The notes below the pieces were generated by a model that worked only from the letters and a program-made list of their open reading frames with translations, was not told the origin of the DNA and did not search any database. Shown piece by piece: positions 7,654 through 15,525 of a DNA stretch of 64,000 bases. The DNA lies in the NCBI GenBank assembly GCA_025362395.1, contig JANYGK010000028.1, forward strand, positions 1 through 64,000, read 5' to 3'. The first letter of the stretch is position 1, and every line of letters starts with the position of its first letter. Made by a program: the position numbers and the translations under genes. This DNA comes from Bacteroidota bacterium. Lineage in GTDB: Bacteria; Bacteroidota; Bacteroidia; B-17B0; Aurantibacillaceae.

Positions 7654-9285
7654 TCAGCTGAATTTTATCAGGAGCACTTTCGATTTTTTCTTTTTAGCAA
7701 ATACTCTGGTTAAAATTTTACCGGTGCTGATCGATTCAAAATTTGTAGGGATCACCCTTACTTTCAATTCCCGTGAATCAAATAATGATTGTTTTGTCAT
7801 TTTCCCTTTGTTATCAATTTTCACACAGGTTAAAAAACCCCCTGCTCCGTCTCTATGACCTACAGGAGCTTGTGTTAAAGGTATGTCAATATTCTTAACA
7901 TTATCTAAATAAAAGAAATAATCTTCACTTTTAAATTTATGATGGTAAAAAGACATTCCCCCTGTTCCCGCACCGCCGCTTTGGTTCTTAGGAATTTTAT
8001 TGGCCCATATAGTGTTTCCTTTACCGTCTACTTTCATCGCAATAATATCCTGGTAGTAATACGTTGTATGACAGGTTGTATACCCTTTTGAATTGGTTGT
8101 ACATACTGTTATCGAATAATATTCTTCGCCTATAATAGTAGTTGTCCCGTCTTTATCAAATTGCACTTCTCGCAATTCTAAATTAGTGGCTTCAATGTTA
8201 TCGTCTCCTGTTTTCTCTTTATTCTTCTGCTGCTTTTTCTCCATTTTTTTCTGGGTGCGCAGGCTTTCAAATTGTTTTAGTAAGGATACAGGAAACTCGT
8301 AAAAATATTTTTTAATGGCAGAAATATCATTGTCCTCAAACTCCAGCTTTAAAATAAATGCCCCGTCAGCCCCTGAAGAATAGCGGTTTTTAGAATAATA
8401 CCCGCTCAGGATCAGGTTACCGTTAGGATCTTCATTTAAAATAGAAGAGCTGATAAATTTACCGTCCAGATCAAGTTTTAATATTTCAGGTTTAACGGAA
8501 TTTTTCTTGATCAAAAACAATTCAAAATGGTAATCGGCTACTTTCTTTTTATCCTTGCCCTTTGTTTCCTCTTTAGGTTCATAAACTTTGGCAAGCATGT
8601 AAACATTACCGTTAGATGCTATTTCATAATCATCATTATCCATTTCCTTTTCGGTATAAGGCATGGTCATTTCATTGCTCCACAATTTTTTCATGTTATA
8701 ATCAAACACGTTAAAACCAATCTTATCTTTATTGAATTTATCTTTTTTCTCTAACGGTTTAATCCTGTAGGTTACCAACATCTTAGAACTATCGGCCGAT
8801 ACATTAAAGGCATATTTATTAGCCACTTCAAATCGGTAAAACCCTGTAGCAATAGTTGTTCCCGACAATTTATTGGCTTTTATAATGGTTTGGTCCTGGC
8901 TCGAAAATCGGTTATTTTTAAGATCGAACGGCCGGTAATGTAAATATTCTCTTTGCTCATCTCTGTTCCATGTGGAATAATACCAGAAATAATTATTTTT
9001 TAATCCTAAAAAATCATCGCTTACAAAGCCCTTTCCTATTTCAGAAATATCAACCGATTGTTCATTAGAGGGAAGATAATTTTTATCCATTGTTTGCACT
9101 ACAATGTCTTTTCCCATCCTGATACTTAATTGAGAAAAGCCCGTTTTTTCAGTTCCTATAAAACCAAGATCTCTGTGCTTTTTAGGAAGTTTATAAGGTT
9201 CGCCTAATTCATAGGATATATTTCCTTTTTGAGAAAAAAGTAGCGTTGAAAGAAAAAATAATACAATTGAGAAGGTGTATTTCAT
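7654..9285 (-). CDS. Large exported protein, function unknown
   Basis: A 543-residue protein with a clear signal peptide (MKYTFSIVLFFLSTLLFSQ, cleavage after SQ). The rest is rich in beta-strand-like stretches and has a lysine-rich segment (KKMEKKQQKNKEKTGDDN, about residues 350-367). The repeated pattern of 'value, then state' segments (for example GNVYMLAKVYEP, GNLILSGYYSKN) suggests propeller-like blades, but I do not recognise a family. There is no T9SS C-terminal signal that I can see. It is minus strand, followed after 58 bp by the mntA/hepT pair. Confidence 0.8.
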   Translation of the reverse strand: MKYTFSIVLFFLSTLLFSQKGNISYELGEPYKLPKKHRDLGFIGTEKTGFSQLSIRMGKDIVVQTMDKNYLPSNEQSVDISEIGKGFVSDDFLGLKNNYFWYYSTWNRDEQREYLHYRPFDLKNNRFSSQDQTIIKANKLSGTTIATGFYRFEVANKYAFNVSADSSKMLVTYRIKPLEKKDKFNKDKIGFNVFDYNMKKLWSNEMTMPYTEKEMDNDDYEIASNGNVYMLAKVYEPKEETKGKDKKKVADYHFELFLIKKNSVKPEILKLDLDGKFISSSILNEDPNGNLILSGYYSKNRYSSGADGAFILKLEFEDNDISAIKKYFYEFPVSLLKQFESLRTQKKMEKKQQKNKEKTGDDNIEATNLELREVQFDKDGTTTIIGEEYYSITVCTTNSKGYTTCHTTYYYQDIIAMKVDGKGNTIWANKIPKNQSGGAGTGGMSFYHHKFKSEDYFFYLDNVKNIDIPLTQAPVGHRDGAGGFLTCVKIDNKGKMTKQSLFDSRELKVRVIPTNFESISTGKILTRVFAKKKKSKVLLIKFS

Positions 9286-9318
9286 AAGAGGGATTTTTAC
9301 AGGAAATGTATTTTTATT

Positions 9319-10401
9319 TTATAATCTTCTAAATAAATTTTTAATATAATTCATTGTGGCAATTTCTTTATAGTTATCGCCGAACGCATGGTTCCACATA
9401 AAAGGCAGGTTATAAGATACGGTTGACATAGCGGTGATCGTTTCTTCGCTCCAGTCTTTACTTAAATTTTGAGGCAATACAATTTTATGTTTTTCCAACA
9501 TTTGCATAAACTCGCTGTGCCCGTTCAAATAAATATCTCCCAAGTGTTGAAAAATAATACAGTTAGCATAGCAGTGACGCGTTCCCAATATTTTTGACAG
9601 ACCGTAACTGATGGCGTGGCATACCCCTACTTCGCTATACGTTAGACTTAAACCTCCCATTAAAGAAGCTACCATCAGCTTATCATTATTTTCCGGGGTT
9701 TGCCCTGAGTGTTCGCCTAAATATACTTCCCTGCAAAGCTTTAACGATTGTTCGCCGTAAGCTAAGCTAAATGCATTGTTACGAATTCCCGATTCAGATT
9801 CGATGCAGTGAATGTATGTATCCATCCCCGTATAAAACCACCAATCAGTTGGTACGCTTGCAATTAATTCGGGATCTAATATTACCTGGTTAAAAACGGT
9901 CCAGTCGCATTTTAATCCCAACTTTTTTTCAGGCCCTGTTAATACAGCAGTCATGGAAACTTCTGCTCCTGTTCCTGAAATGGTTGGTACGCCTAAGTGA
10001 TAAATACTTGCGTTCTTAACTAAATTCAATCCCTGGTATAATGTTGAAGAACCTTCGTTGGTAAGCATCAGCGATAACGCTTTGGCAATATCCATAATGC
10101 TTCCTCCGCCAATACCAATAACGCCGCTCGGCAATCCTTTTTTAGCAAGGATCTCATCCCGCAATGTATCTATTTGTTGTGTAGTGGGTTCATGTGGGTC
10201 CACATCAATATAATAAACAAGATCTTCAGGCTTATTTTGTAATTTACCGGAAAGCGCTTTGCCTTTAAAGTAATTGTCGACCACGTATACAAAATAATTC
10301 TTATTCTCCTTCCGCACCGGTTCAACCGTTTCGGCCAATTGAGAAAAAGAACCGCGCCCGTAAGTTACTTTATCTATATTTTTAAAATTTTTATGTTGCA
10401 T
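9319..10401 (-). CDS. kdnB: Kdo 8-oxidase-type iron alcohol dehydrogenase
   Basis: An iron-dependent, group III alcohol dehydrogenase of 360 residues. The NAD-binding segment is GVIGIGGGSIMDIAKA (about residues 93-108). Metal-ligand regions are MDTYIHCIESESG, GVCHAISYGLSK and WNHAFGDNY. By itself this is only an Fe-ADH, but it sits directly downstream of a KdnA-type aminotransferase. In Shewanella the KdnB/KdnA pair oxidises Kdo at C8 and then transaminates it to 8-amino-3,8-dideoxy-Kdo. The specific assignment rests on that pairing and on the nearby kdsA. Confidence 0.85.
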   Translation of the reverse strand: MQHKNFKNIDKVTYGRGSFSQLAETVEPVRKENKNYFVYVVDNYFKGKALSGKLQNKPEDLVYYIDVDPHEPTTQQIDTLRDEILAKKGLPSGVIGIGGGSIMDIAKALSLMLTNEGSSTLYQGLNLVKNASIYHLGVPTISGTGAEVSMTAVLTGPEKKLGLKCDWTVFNQVILDPELIASVPTDWWFYTGMDTYIHCIESESGIRNNAFSLAYGEQSLKLCREVYLGEHSGQTPENNDKLMVASLMGGLSLTYSEVGVCHAISYGLSKILGTRHCYANCIIFQHLGDIYLNGHSEFMQMLEKHKIVLPQNLSKDWSEETITAMSTVSYNLPFMWNHAFGDNYKEIATMNYIKNLFRRL

Positions 10402-10466
10402 TAAAAAGATGATTATTTAATTTTAATTTTGAGAATAAGAAGTTTAAGTGTAAAACCGCCCCTTAA

Positions 10467-10481
10467 TTGTTATTATAACAA
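10467..10481. promoter_or_regulatory. Palindrome between kdnA and kdnB
   Basis: TTGTTAT-T-ATAACAA is a perfect palindrome with 7-bp arms, itself flanked by CCGC/GCGG. It lies in the 137-bp gap between two co-directional genes. It could be an operator or a weak processing hairpin; nothing else in the sequence decides this. Confidence 0.3.
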
Positions 10482-10538
10482 AAGCGGAAAAGTAAAATCA
10501 ACATTAAATACTTCATTTAAAAAATTGATCAAAAAACA

Positions 10539-11747
10539 TTAAGCGTTAACCGGCTTCATTGCTTTTTTTACACACTCCGAAATTTTATCTGCCATAGCGC
10601 TCATGTATTCTTCTGTCCATGCGCATTTAACACCAAAAGAAATTAATTTGCCTATTACTTCCTGTGTTTTAGGAAGATGTAAATTTTTATAATCCTGTGG
10701 GGCATCTAGTACATGAATCGCTAATTTTGAAGCCGTTTTTAAGTTTTTGATATGATCCCATTGATTAATAAAATGATACATGTTTTTAAACCAATAATCA
10801 AAGCCTGCAATGCCTGCTTTATTAAATTCGTCTACCACGCGCTGAGCAATTTCAGTGCTTGGCAGTAATATATTTAAAAAAGTAGCGGAGTCGCCGCTTT
10901 CATCTCCTAATTTGGCAAAGCTGATCCCTTCTGTTGCTGCTAATTTCTTTTGAATAAATTTCTTATGACTTCTGTTTGTATCCCTGATTTGAGCTACTTT
11001 ACGTGTTTGAGCAGCACCTACGGCAGCATGCAGTTCACTGATACGAAAATTAAAGCCGATGATCGGATGATTTTCCATACCGCGCTTATCGCCTACATGG
11101 TCGTGCCCGTGATCGCAAAAGCTATCTGCCAGCTTATAGGTTGTTTCATCGTTAGTTACAAAAATACCACCTTCACCGGCTGTTGCTATTTTAAAGAAAT
11201 CAAATGAGTAAGCGCCTGCTTTCCCAAATAAACCGGTGTAGGTTCCTTTGTATGATGACGCAAATGCCTGGCCGGCGTCTTCTACCAAAATAAGATTATG
11301 TTTTTTAATAACGTCCATAATGCTGTCCATATCAGCATTACCTCCACACATGTGTACTAAGCAAACTGCTTTTGTATTAGGCGTAATTGCTTTTTCTATT
11401 CCGGAAGCGCTTAAACAAAGGGTTTCATCAATTTCTGCAAATACAGGTAAACCACCTAAAAACAAAATAGCTTCAATAGTAGCAATGTAAGTAAACGGCG
11501 GACAAATAACTTCGTCGCCCGTACCTATTCCTGACGCGGTGAGTGCAGCCATAATAGCGGCCGAACCGTTAGATACTGCTAAGGCATATTTTGCACCGGT
11601 AATTTTTTTTGCTTCTTCTTCAAAATCTTTTGCTTTCCAGATGTTGTTTCGCTGTGCATCGTGGTTATAACGAAACAGAATCCCTGTAGATAATACATCT
11701 TCTATTTCTTTGCGCTCTTCGGCGCCGAATAATTCTGTTCCCGGCAT
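10539..11747 (-). CDS. kdnA: 8-amino-3,8-dideoxy-Kdo transaminase (DegT/DnrJ family)
   Basis: A PLP-dependent sugar aminotransferase of 402 residues. It begins MPGTELFGAEERKEIEDVL, which resembles KdnA rather than general DegT proteins, and has SNGSAAIMAAL, DEVICPPFTYIATIEA, LVEDAGQAFASSY (Asp that contacts PLP) and SFDFFKIATAGEGG (Schiff-base lysine). With kdnB it should convert Kdo to Kdo8N, replacing an acidic core sugar's hydroxyl with an amine on the outer membrane. This is the first gene of the kdnA-kdnB pair. Confidence 0.88.
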   Translation of the reverse strand: MPGTELFGAEERKEIEDVLSTGILFRYNHDAQRNNIWKAKDFEEEAKKITGAKYALAVSNGSAAIMAALTASGIGTGDEVICPPFTYIATIEAILFLGGLPVFAEIDETLCLSASGIEKAITPNTKAVCLVHMCGGNADMDSIMDVIKKHNLILVEDAGQAFASSYKGTYTGLFGKAGAYSFDFFKIATAGEGGIFVTNDETTYKLADSFCDHGHDHVGDKRGMENHPIIGFNFRISELHAAVGAAQTRKVAQIRDTNRSHKKFIQKKLAATEGISFAKLGDESGDSATFLNILLPSTEIAQRVVDEFNKAGIAGFDYWFKNMYHFINQWDHIKNLKTASKLAIHVLDAPQDYKNLHLPKTQEVIGKLISFGVKCAWTEEYMSAMADKISECVKKAMKPVNA

Positions 11748-11911
11748 GTTATTAAATTTTAGTTAGTTTAAAAGTTTTGAAAGTTGTAATGTTTTTGAAA
11801 GTTATTATCCTTAATAATGTTAATGTTAATCGCTAAAAACATATAAGATCATAAAAAGTTGTGTTCACTGATCTTAAGTCTTCAATCGTATTTCTTTTTT
11901 TAATGTATTTT

Positions 11912-12373
11912 TTAGTTCGGCAAAAAATCAAAAGTATCGCGGCCTTCAATAATACCGAAGTTAATGGAGGTTAACTTACCGTTCTCAAAATAACAATCAA
12001 GGCATGCTTCGTCAAAACTTAAGCGGCGTTCGCCCCATTCTTGCTGTTCCGAATCAGATAAGGCGTAACCATTTTCTTTCATCAGGCCTATCAGTTCTTT
12101 CTCTTTTAATTCAAATACCTTTGATGTAAATAATAGTGTTTCTTCGTTATCGACCTCAACGCTGCTGAATTTTTTAGAATGCTTATTATCAAAAAACAAA
12201 GAGAAGCCCGAATCCCAATAATGGAGCACTGTACAGGAGGTTTCTAAAATATCGTCATTTAACTCCTGTATTTCTTCGGCTTTACCAAAAACTTTTTCGG
12301 CTTCGGCCATTGATTGTCCAAAAATTAAATCAGAAAAGCCTTTTAGTAAATTTATTTGGTAATTAGAGTTCAT
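11912..12373 (-). CDS. Conserved-looking cytosolic protein, function unknown
   Basis: A 153-residue soluble, acidic protein without a signal peptide or membrane segment. It contains FGQSMAEAEKVFGKAEEIQEL near the N-terminus and VLHYWDSGFSLFFD in the middle. The pattern recalls small proteins with a predicted alpha-beta fold in which a 'FG-x-AxxxFGxP' segment recurs, but no family is assigned. It is the last host gene before tRNA-Lys, divergent from it. Confidence 0.65.
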   Translation of the reverse strand: MNSNYQINLLKGFSDLIFGQSMAEAEKVFGKAEEIQELNDDILETSCTVLHYWDSGFSLFFDNKHSKKFSSVEVDNEETLLFTSKVFELKEKELIGLMKENGYALSDSEQQEWGERRLSFDEACLDCYFENGKLTSINFGIIEGRDTFDFLPN

Positions 12374-12449
12374 AATCGTGTATAAAAATAAAGCTAAATG
12401 CCGCTATAAACAAGGAAACACAAACAAATTAAAAAAAACACAAAAAAAG

Positions 12450-12481
12450 TTTTGCTAGTTTAAAATTGGTTTATATATTTG
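12450..12481 (+). promoter_or_regulatory. Bacteroidota-type promoter of tRNA-Lys
   Basis: TTTTG at 12450-12454, a 19-bp spacer, then TATATTTG at 12474-12481, a full match to the Bacteroidota TTTG-N19-TAnnTTTG consensus. The tRNA begins 35 bp downstream. Confidence 0.8.
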
Positions 12482-12516
12482 CAGCCCGAAATACAAAGAA
12501 CGGTTCTTTATTTCAT

Positions 12517-12589
12517 GATTCTGTAGCTCAGCTGGTAGAGCAATACACTTTTAATGTATGGGCCCTGGGTTCGAGTCCCAGCAGGATCA
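12517..12589 (+). tRNA. tRNA-Lys (anticodon UUU)
   Basis: A 73-nt cloverleaf. The acceptor stem is GATTCTG/CAGGATC (one G.U pair), the D arm is GCTC-AGCTGGTAGA-GC, the anticodon arm is ATACA-CTTTTAA-TGTAT with TTT at 12550-12552, and the T arm is CTGGG-TTCGAGT-CCCAG. CCA is not encoded. The gene is intact because the prophage restores the 3' end at attL. Confidence 0.97.
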
Positions 12590-12590
12590 C
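12575..12590 (+). repeat. attL core repeat
   Basis: GTCCCAGCAGGATCAC, the T-arm/acceptor end of tRNA-Lys, is repeated exactly at 61522-61537. The flanking bases differ at both sides, which sets the core at 16 bp. Confidence 0.92.
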
Positions 12591-12625
12591 CCTTCTAATT
12601 TCGGAAAAACTACTCATAGCCTACG

Positions 12626-12650
12626 AACCCTGCCAACAGCGGGGTTTTTT
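12626..12650 (+). terminator. Terminator downstream of tRNA-Lys, supplied by the prophage
   Basis: AACCC (12626-12630) pairs with GGGTT (12642-12646) and a T6 run follows. It replaces the tRNA's own terminator, which integration moved to 61.56 kb. Confidence 0.6.
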
Positions 12651-12678
12651 GGTTAAATACGATTTGTAATAATCCGCA

Positions 12679-12722
12679 CTTTTACATACTTTTACATAAG
12701 AAACTATTAAAAAACTATTAAA
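12679..12722 (+). repeat. Tandem repeats inside attL, candidate integrase arm sites
   Basis: Two adjacent copies of CTTTTACATA (12679-12688, 12689-12698) are followed by a 22-bp segment (12701-12722) with two CTATTAAA units spaced 11 bp apart. The 22-bp segment recurs exactly at 61437-61458, just inside attR. Paired short direct repeats at both ends fit arm-type binding sites for the integrase. Confidence 0.65.
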
Positions 12723-12730
12723 GTTTTTAT

Positions 12731-13900
12731 ATGAAGGCGAAAATAATTCTTTGGAAAAATAACAAATTAAAAGATGGTACTCACCCAATTAAGGTTAGGA
12801 TTACTTCAACCGTAGACGGAAAAACTCATCAAAAATACATTCCAGTGAACGTAAGTTCCTCCCTAGCACAATGGGATAATAAAACAAGCCGTGTAAATTC
12901 CAAACATCCAAACGCGGCGGCAGTTAATCGTAAAATTTCCAAAATCCAATTTGATTACGAAAATCAATTAATTGAAAACAATAATATAGATTTGAGGGGC
13001 TATAAAAACATTTCTTTTTTAGATTATTACGAGGATATATTAATAAATATTAAGGAGAAGCGATCCGCGGGGTTTTATCTATCTCATCAATCTATTAAAA
13101 ACAAATTCAAGGCATTTAATCCAAACTTAAAGTTTGAAAATTTTACTGTGCGAACCATTCGCGATTACGAAACCCACTTACTAGGCATTGGCAACTCAAG
13201 CAATACTATACACAACAACCTTAAACGCATTAAATACATAGTACAACAAGCCGTTAAAGATGGGTTAATTGAATACACAAAGAACCCTTTTTTGCACCAC
13301 AAATCAGAAAAAAACGAAACAAAGAAGACGCGTCTAGCCTTCGAAAAAATAAAAGAAATTGAAAATCTTAAATTAGAAAAAAATTCATCATTATGGAACA
13401 CGCGCAATTATTGGATGTTTTCCTTTTATTGCGGAGGCATCAGATTTGCCGATTTATGCCGACTAAAGGCCTCCAATTGTGCCGATGGACGTTTGATTTA
13501 CACAATGAACAAGACAACCAAGCATCGGAATATTTTATTAACCAATCAGGCGCAAAGCATACTCAGATTTTATAAAAGTAAATCCGTAAAATTATTATTC
13601 CCAATTCTTACTGACATACCAACAGATAAGTTCGAAGAATTGGCCGCAATAAGCAGCCGTAATACCATAGCTAATAAGAATTTAAAAAAATTGGCTTTAA
13701 TGATTGAATCTCCAATTAAATTATCATTCCACAGCTCCAGGCACTCTTTTGCGGATTACGCAAAGGAATCAGGTTTAGATATACACACTATAAAGGAACT
13801 TTTAGGCCACGAAAAAATATCCACAACAGAAATTTACATGAAGTCGTTTTATAAAGAACAAACGGACGATGCTATGAAAGCAATGTTCAAAACGTCATAA
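12731..13900 (+). CDS. int: Tyrosine-family site-specific integrase
   Basis: A 389-residue phage integrase. The N-terminal arm-binding part is MKAKIILWKNNKLKDGTHPI, typical of Bacteroidota integrases. A SAM-like core-binding domain covers about residues 100-200 (FLDYYEDILINIKEKRSAG onward). The catalytic domain has Arg238 (CGGIRFADL), Lys near 262 (TTKHRNI), His334-x2-Arg337 (HSSRHSF), His360 (LLGHEKIS) and nucleophile Tyr369 (STTEIYM). It catalyses recombination at the tRNA-Lys 3' end, next to the tandem repeats of attL. Confidence 0.96.
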   Translation: MKAKIILWKNNKLKDGTHPIKVRITSTVDGKTHQKYIPVNVSSSLAQWDNKTSRVNSKHPNAAAVNRKISKIQFDYENQLIENNNIDLRGYKNISFLDYYEDILINIKEKRSAGFYLSHQSIKNKFKAFNPNLKFENFTVRTIRDYETHLLGIGNSSNTIHNNLKRIKYIVQQAVKDGLIEYTKNPFLHHKSEKNETKKTRLAFEKIKEIENLKLEKNSSLWNTRNYWMFSFYCGGIRFADLCRLKASNCADGRLIYTMNKTTKHRNILLTNQAQSILRFYKSKSVKLLFPILTDIPTDKFEELAAISSRNTIANKNLKKLALMIESPIKLSFHSSRHSFADYAKESGLDIHTIKELLGHEKISTTEIYMKSFYKEQTDDAMKAMFKTS

Positions 13901-13945
13901 TGTCAATTATATTGCATAGTGCAATACAAATTTATAATAATTATA

Positions 13946-14296
13946 ATGAAAAAAACACAAATTGAAAAGCTTAAAGAGTTCAGGGAACACTTAAACTTAA
14001 CACCTACTCAATTCGCTGCCACACTAGGAGTTTCTCAAAGCCTCATGTCCAAGATAGAAACAGGAGCTAAACCTCTATCTCCAAAGCTTATTACTGCCCT
14101 TAAAAGAGTGTACAACCTAACTCCTGACTTTCTGATCAATGATAAGAAAGACTATCAAGACTCTAATGCACCCATAAATACTGATCCTAATAAAGACTAC
14201 GTCATTAAAAGATTAGAGCAAGAAGTAATTACTTGGCAGAGCAAGTATGATAGCGTAATGGAGCTGCTCACAAAAATGATTGACAAACAAAAATAA
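13946..14296 (+). CDS. XRE-family HTH regulator with C-terminal coiled coil
   Basis: A 116-residue DNA-binding protein from the ATG at 13946. The HTH covers about residues 8-62 (FREHLNLTPTQFAATLGVSQSLMSKIETG...). A predicted coiled coil (RLEQEVITWQSKYDSVMELL) follows near the C-terminus, suited to dimer formation. There is no S24 peptidase domain, so it is not a classic self-cleaving CI. It stands 45 bp after the integrase gene and may control integration, or act at the palindromes before 14.56 kb. The region upstream contains TTGCATAGTGCAA (13912-13924), a palindrome that could be its own operator. Confidence 0.85.
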   Translation: MKKTQIEKLKEFREHLNLTPTQFAATLGVSQSLMSKIETGAKPLSPKLITALKRVYNLTPDFLINDKKDYQDSNAPINTDPNKDYVIKRLEQEVITWQSKYDSVMELLTKMIDKQK

Positions 14297-14339
14297 CACC
14301 AATCATTCGACGCGTACTAGAGTTGCACCTGCCTAATCA

Positions 14340-14438
14340 AGTCGCTAAACGACTAATGCACACATCATCCACGTAAGTATGCTTAAATAGGCTTATTTAA
14401 GCTCTGTAAAGGCTAAAAACCTAAGGTACTCCTAGCCT
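14340..14438. other. Cluster of three hairpins in a noncoding segment
   Basis: Three stems occur in 99 bp: AGTCG/CGACT (14340-14354), GCTTAAATA/TATTTAAGC with a 4-nt loop (14381-14402), and AGGCTA/TAGCCT enclosing ACCT-A-AGGT (14410-14438). None has a T tract. The segment could be a small RNA, or part of the packaging (cos/pac) site, since the terminase genes start about 460 bp downstream. The 262-bp gap 14297-14558 holds no credible gene. Confidence 0.45.
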
Positions 14439-14514
14439 AATTAAAGATTCCCGCAAAACATGCAATGTTGCATTTTAAAACATGAATCGACTTTTTTCGT
14501 TTTTTGTTGCGGCG

Positions 14515-14548
14515 TTGTTGCAACAAAATGCTATATTTGTTGCAACAA
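14515..14548 (+). promoter_or_regulatory. Twin palindromic operator over a promoter
   Basis: TTGTTGCAACAA occurs twice (14515-14526, 14537-14548), each a perfect palindrome, 22 bp apart (two helical turns). The second overlaps the -7 box TATATTTG (14532-14539), 19 bp before the ATG of the lipoprotein gene. A bound repressor would block this promoter. Confidence 0.65.
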
Positions 14549-14558
14549 AATCTTAATT

Positions 14559-14870
14559 ATGAAAAAAATATTATTTATTATGTTGGCAATTGCGGCTTTT
14601 AGCTGTAGCAAGAAATCATTGAGCCCAATTAAATTCGTCAACCTTAAGGTGACGGTTTCAGGTGATCAGATCACAAAAACCATAAAAGGAAATGTTTATT
14701 ACGGATCTATTGTCATTCCCATTGATGCGAGATTTACAAATTCATACGTTTTTGAAACTGTTGTTCAGGAACAAGCAGCAATTATCAGCAATGATTTATG
14801 GACTGCCTATGTTAATCGTAACGAAGTAGGAAAGGATCTTAATAGCCTAATTTCTATTACAACACAATAA
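14559..14870 (+). CDS. Small prophage lipoprotein, possible lysogenic-conversion gene
   Basis: A 103-residue protein. The start at 14559 is chosen because it gives a signal peptide (MKKILFIMLAIAAFSC, lipobox AFSC) and follows a -7 box at a suitable distance; an upstream in-frame ATG at 14460 would place the promoter inside the gene. The mature part (KKSLSPIKFVNLKVTVSGDQ...) looks beta-rich and is unrecognised. It lies between the regulator and terminase, with its own operator-promoter, so it may be expressed from the prophage. Confidence 0.7.
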   Translation: MKKILFIMLAIAAFSCSKKSLSPIKFVNLKVTVSGDQITKTIKGNVYYGSIVIPIDARFTNSYVFETVVQEQAAIISNDLWTAYVNRNEVGKDLNSLISITTQ

Positions 14871-14901
14871 GTAGAACGGCACTTTACTGATATTTATAAT
14901 A

Positions 14902-15525
14902 ATGTTTCACACAAAGAAAGAGTTTGCTTCCCTTGTCGGAAAGCCTACTAATGAATTATCTGTCCATATAAGTAGGGGTAAAGTAATCGTTCATACTGAC
15001 GGGCTGTTAATTGATGATGAAAATTTCAAGAACAGGGCGTATATTGAAAAGTGGCGCGGTAGAATGGTTGAGGAAAAATATTCTTCTGTAAAGTCAGACA
15101 CAAAAATTAAAGTGCCCGCTATTGAAAATAATGAACAGGAGGTTATCGGCGAAGGGCAGAGCTATACAGAGTCGGAAAGGCAGTTAAAATACTTAGATAC
15201 CCTTAAGCGGCAGAAAGAAATTGAAAAATTAGATATAGATATTGCAAAAAAAAGGGGGGAGGTGGTACCATCTGAGTTAATTAAACCGGTTTTTCTTCAA
15301 CATAATCAGTCGATACTAACCGAATTTAAGAACACGACCGATGAAATCATTAGAATTTTTAGTAAGAAAAAAGCTTTATCGGTTGAAGAAATGGCGGATG
15401 TTAAGGGTAAATGCGTTGAAAGCATTAATAGATCAATAGGAAAAGCCTTAGCCGCTACGGAAAAAGCAGTGGATTCTATTATCCAAAACCATTCAGAAAG
15501 TAAAGGAGTAGGACAGCATGGCTAA
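14902..15525 (+). CDS. Terminase small subunit, Nu1-like
   Basis: A 207-residue DNA-packaging protein. An N-terminal HTH-like part (MFHTKKEFASLVGKPTNELS) is followed by a basic linker, then the Nu1-type signature SERQLKYLDTLKRQKEIEKL and DIAKKRGEVVPSELI at about residues 90-130. That signature resembles the lambda Nu1 stretch ending 'rGelvpreev'. It should recognise the packaging site and recruit the large subunit, whose gene overlaps its end by 8 bp. Confidence 0.8.
   Translation: MFHTKKEFASLVGKPTNELSVHISRGKVIVHTDGLLIDDENFKNRAYIEKWRGRMVEEKYSSVKSDTKIKVPAIENNEQEVIGEGQSYTESERQLKYLDTLKRQKEIEKLDIDIAKKRGEVVPSELIKPVFLQHNQSILTEFKNTTDEIIRIFSKKKALSVEEMADVKGKCVESINRSIGKALAATEKAVDSIIQNHSESKGVGQHG

Noticed and set aside
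12466-12669. Small reading frame across tRNA-Lys
   Set aside because: It overlaps the tRNA gene and its promoter; chance frame.
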